A stretch of 64,000 bases of DNA, from NCBI GenBank assembly GCA_028023455.1, contig JAQFVV010012673.1:186001-250000 (forward strand), in the 5' to 3' direction. The position numbers and the translations under genes are program-made. The DNA is from Epiperipatus broadwayi. Taxonomy: Eukaryota > Onychophora > Udeonychophora > Euonychophora > Peripatidae. Shown here one piece after another: positions 63,748-64,000 of this stretch (the stretch's first letter is position 1; each line of letters starts with the position of its first letter). The notes under the pieces are model-generated. The model was not told the DNA's origin. It saw nothing but the letters and a program-made list of their open reading frames with translations, and ran no database searches.

Positions 63748-63987
63748 TTAGCAAGCTGGTTCTTTTGGTCCATTAGAAAAATATAATCCATGTTTGTTGT
63801 CACTATCAGGTAAAGGTACATAATCCATGTAAAAACTTGGTCTGTAGTTGGTCTTCTTCTGTCTAGGATTTTTTTCCAGGCAAGCAGCTGTCTTGGTTTG
63901 ATGGATTTCAGGCAATCAATCATCCTCTGCACGTTTAAGGCTATGAATTTCAGCACAAAGAAGTTGGTCATTTTCTCCATGTGAATT
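63748..63987 (-). pseudogene. Broken coding fragment, unrecognised (or exon with one in-frame stop)
   Basis: In one minus-strand frame, 23 codons ('SHGENDQLLCAEIHSLKRAE') run to a TGA at 63916-63918, and 56 more codons continue to TAA at 63748-63750, including 'NPRQKKTNYRPSFYMDYVPL' and ending 'LYFSNGPKEPAC'. The residue make-up is far more protein-like than the longer overlapping frame 63732-63980. The single internal stop and an upstream in-frame stop at 63988-63990 suggest a decayed exon or processed pseudogene. The first part looks like a short coiled coil. The fragment may continue past the window edge after a splice site ('cacag' at about 63995). Confidence 0.35.
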
Positions 63988-64000
63988 TCAAACTCCTGTG

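Overview
This is AT-rich nuclear DNA from an animal, most likely an invertebrate. The composition (about 70-75% A+T by eye, not computed), the very long simple repeats, the decayed RTE-type LINEs, the Penelope-like elements (PLEs), hAT and mariner-type DNA transposons and the many foldback elements all fit an expanded metazoan genome. The phylum cannot be fixed from the sequence. No intact long gene is present. Apart from a few candidate exons and core promoters, the window is transposon debris and low-complexity DNA.

Layout. 1-4.5 kb: dispersed repeats and palindromes, some with hammerhead-ribozyme-like cores. 4.9-6.5 kb: a 1.65-kb (CTAT)n array. 6.5-12.4 kb: sparse DNA with two LINE 3' fragments. 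12.5-14.6 kb: a dispersed GC-richer repeat and a 1456-bp TIR transposon with an 8-bp target-site duplication (TSD). 15.2-17.9 kb: the best LINE copy (APE endonuclease plus reverse transcriptase, minus strand). 20.4-21.8 kb: a decayed PLE. 22.3-23.4 kb: two candidate terminal exons on opposite strands. 24-31 kb: foldbacks, a hammerhead candidate and LINE 3' ends. 33.8-35.1 kb: a non-autonomous hAT element with another element nested in it. 35.7-36.1 kb: a partial-dimer insertion with a conserved pseudoknot-like motif. 36.4-37.2 kb: a LINE fragment with a 5' inversion. 41.7-45.6 kb: a second, near full-length LINE hit by two PLE-type foldback insertions. 49.1-54.5 kb: a giant 5-kb palindrome that itself received three insertions. 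55.4-59.6 kb: two promoter-like blocks, one candidate exon and one short ORF. 63.2-64 kb: a GC-richer block and a broken coding-like stretch.

Most notable signal. Three short insertions (35674-36074, 49085-49562, 51602-52059) share one plan: a unit of 346-399 bp followed by 55-92 bp of the same unit again, that is about 1.2 copies in tandem. Two carry a hammerhead-like core; the third repeats a pseudoknot-capable motif. The 51602 insertion has a 9-bp TSD, and its empty site is preserved in the opposite arm of the giant palindrome. This is the form expected from reverse transcription of a small circular RNA past one full turn, as proposed for metazoan retrozymes. Further hammerhead-like cores occur at 1216, 1612, 3433, 24867 and 37755, and a related PLE-type core occurs at least five more times. 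The window therefore looks like a nursery of ribozyme-bearing, non-autonomous retroelements sitting beside a PLE and RTE LINEs that could supply the enzymes; this last link is inference.
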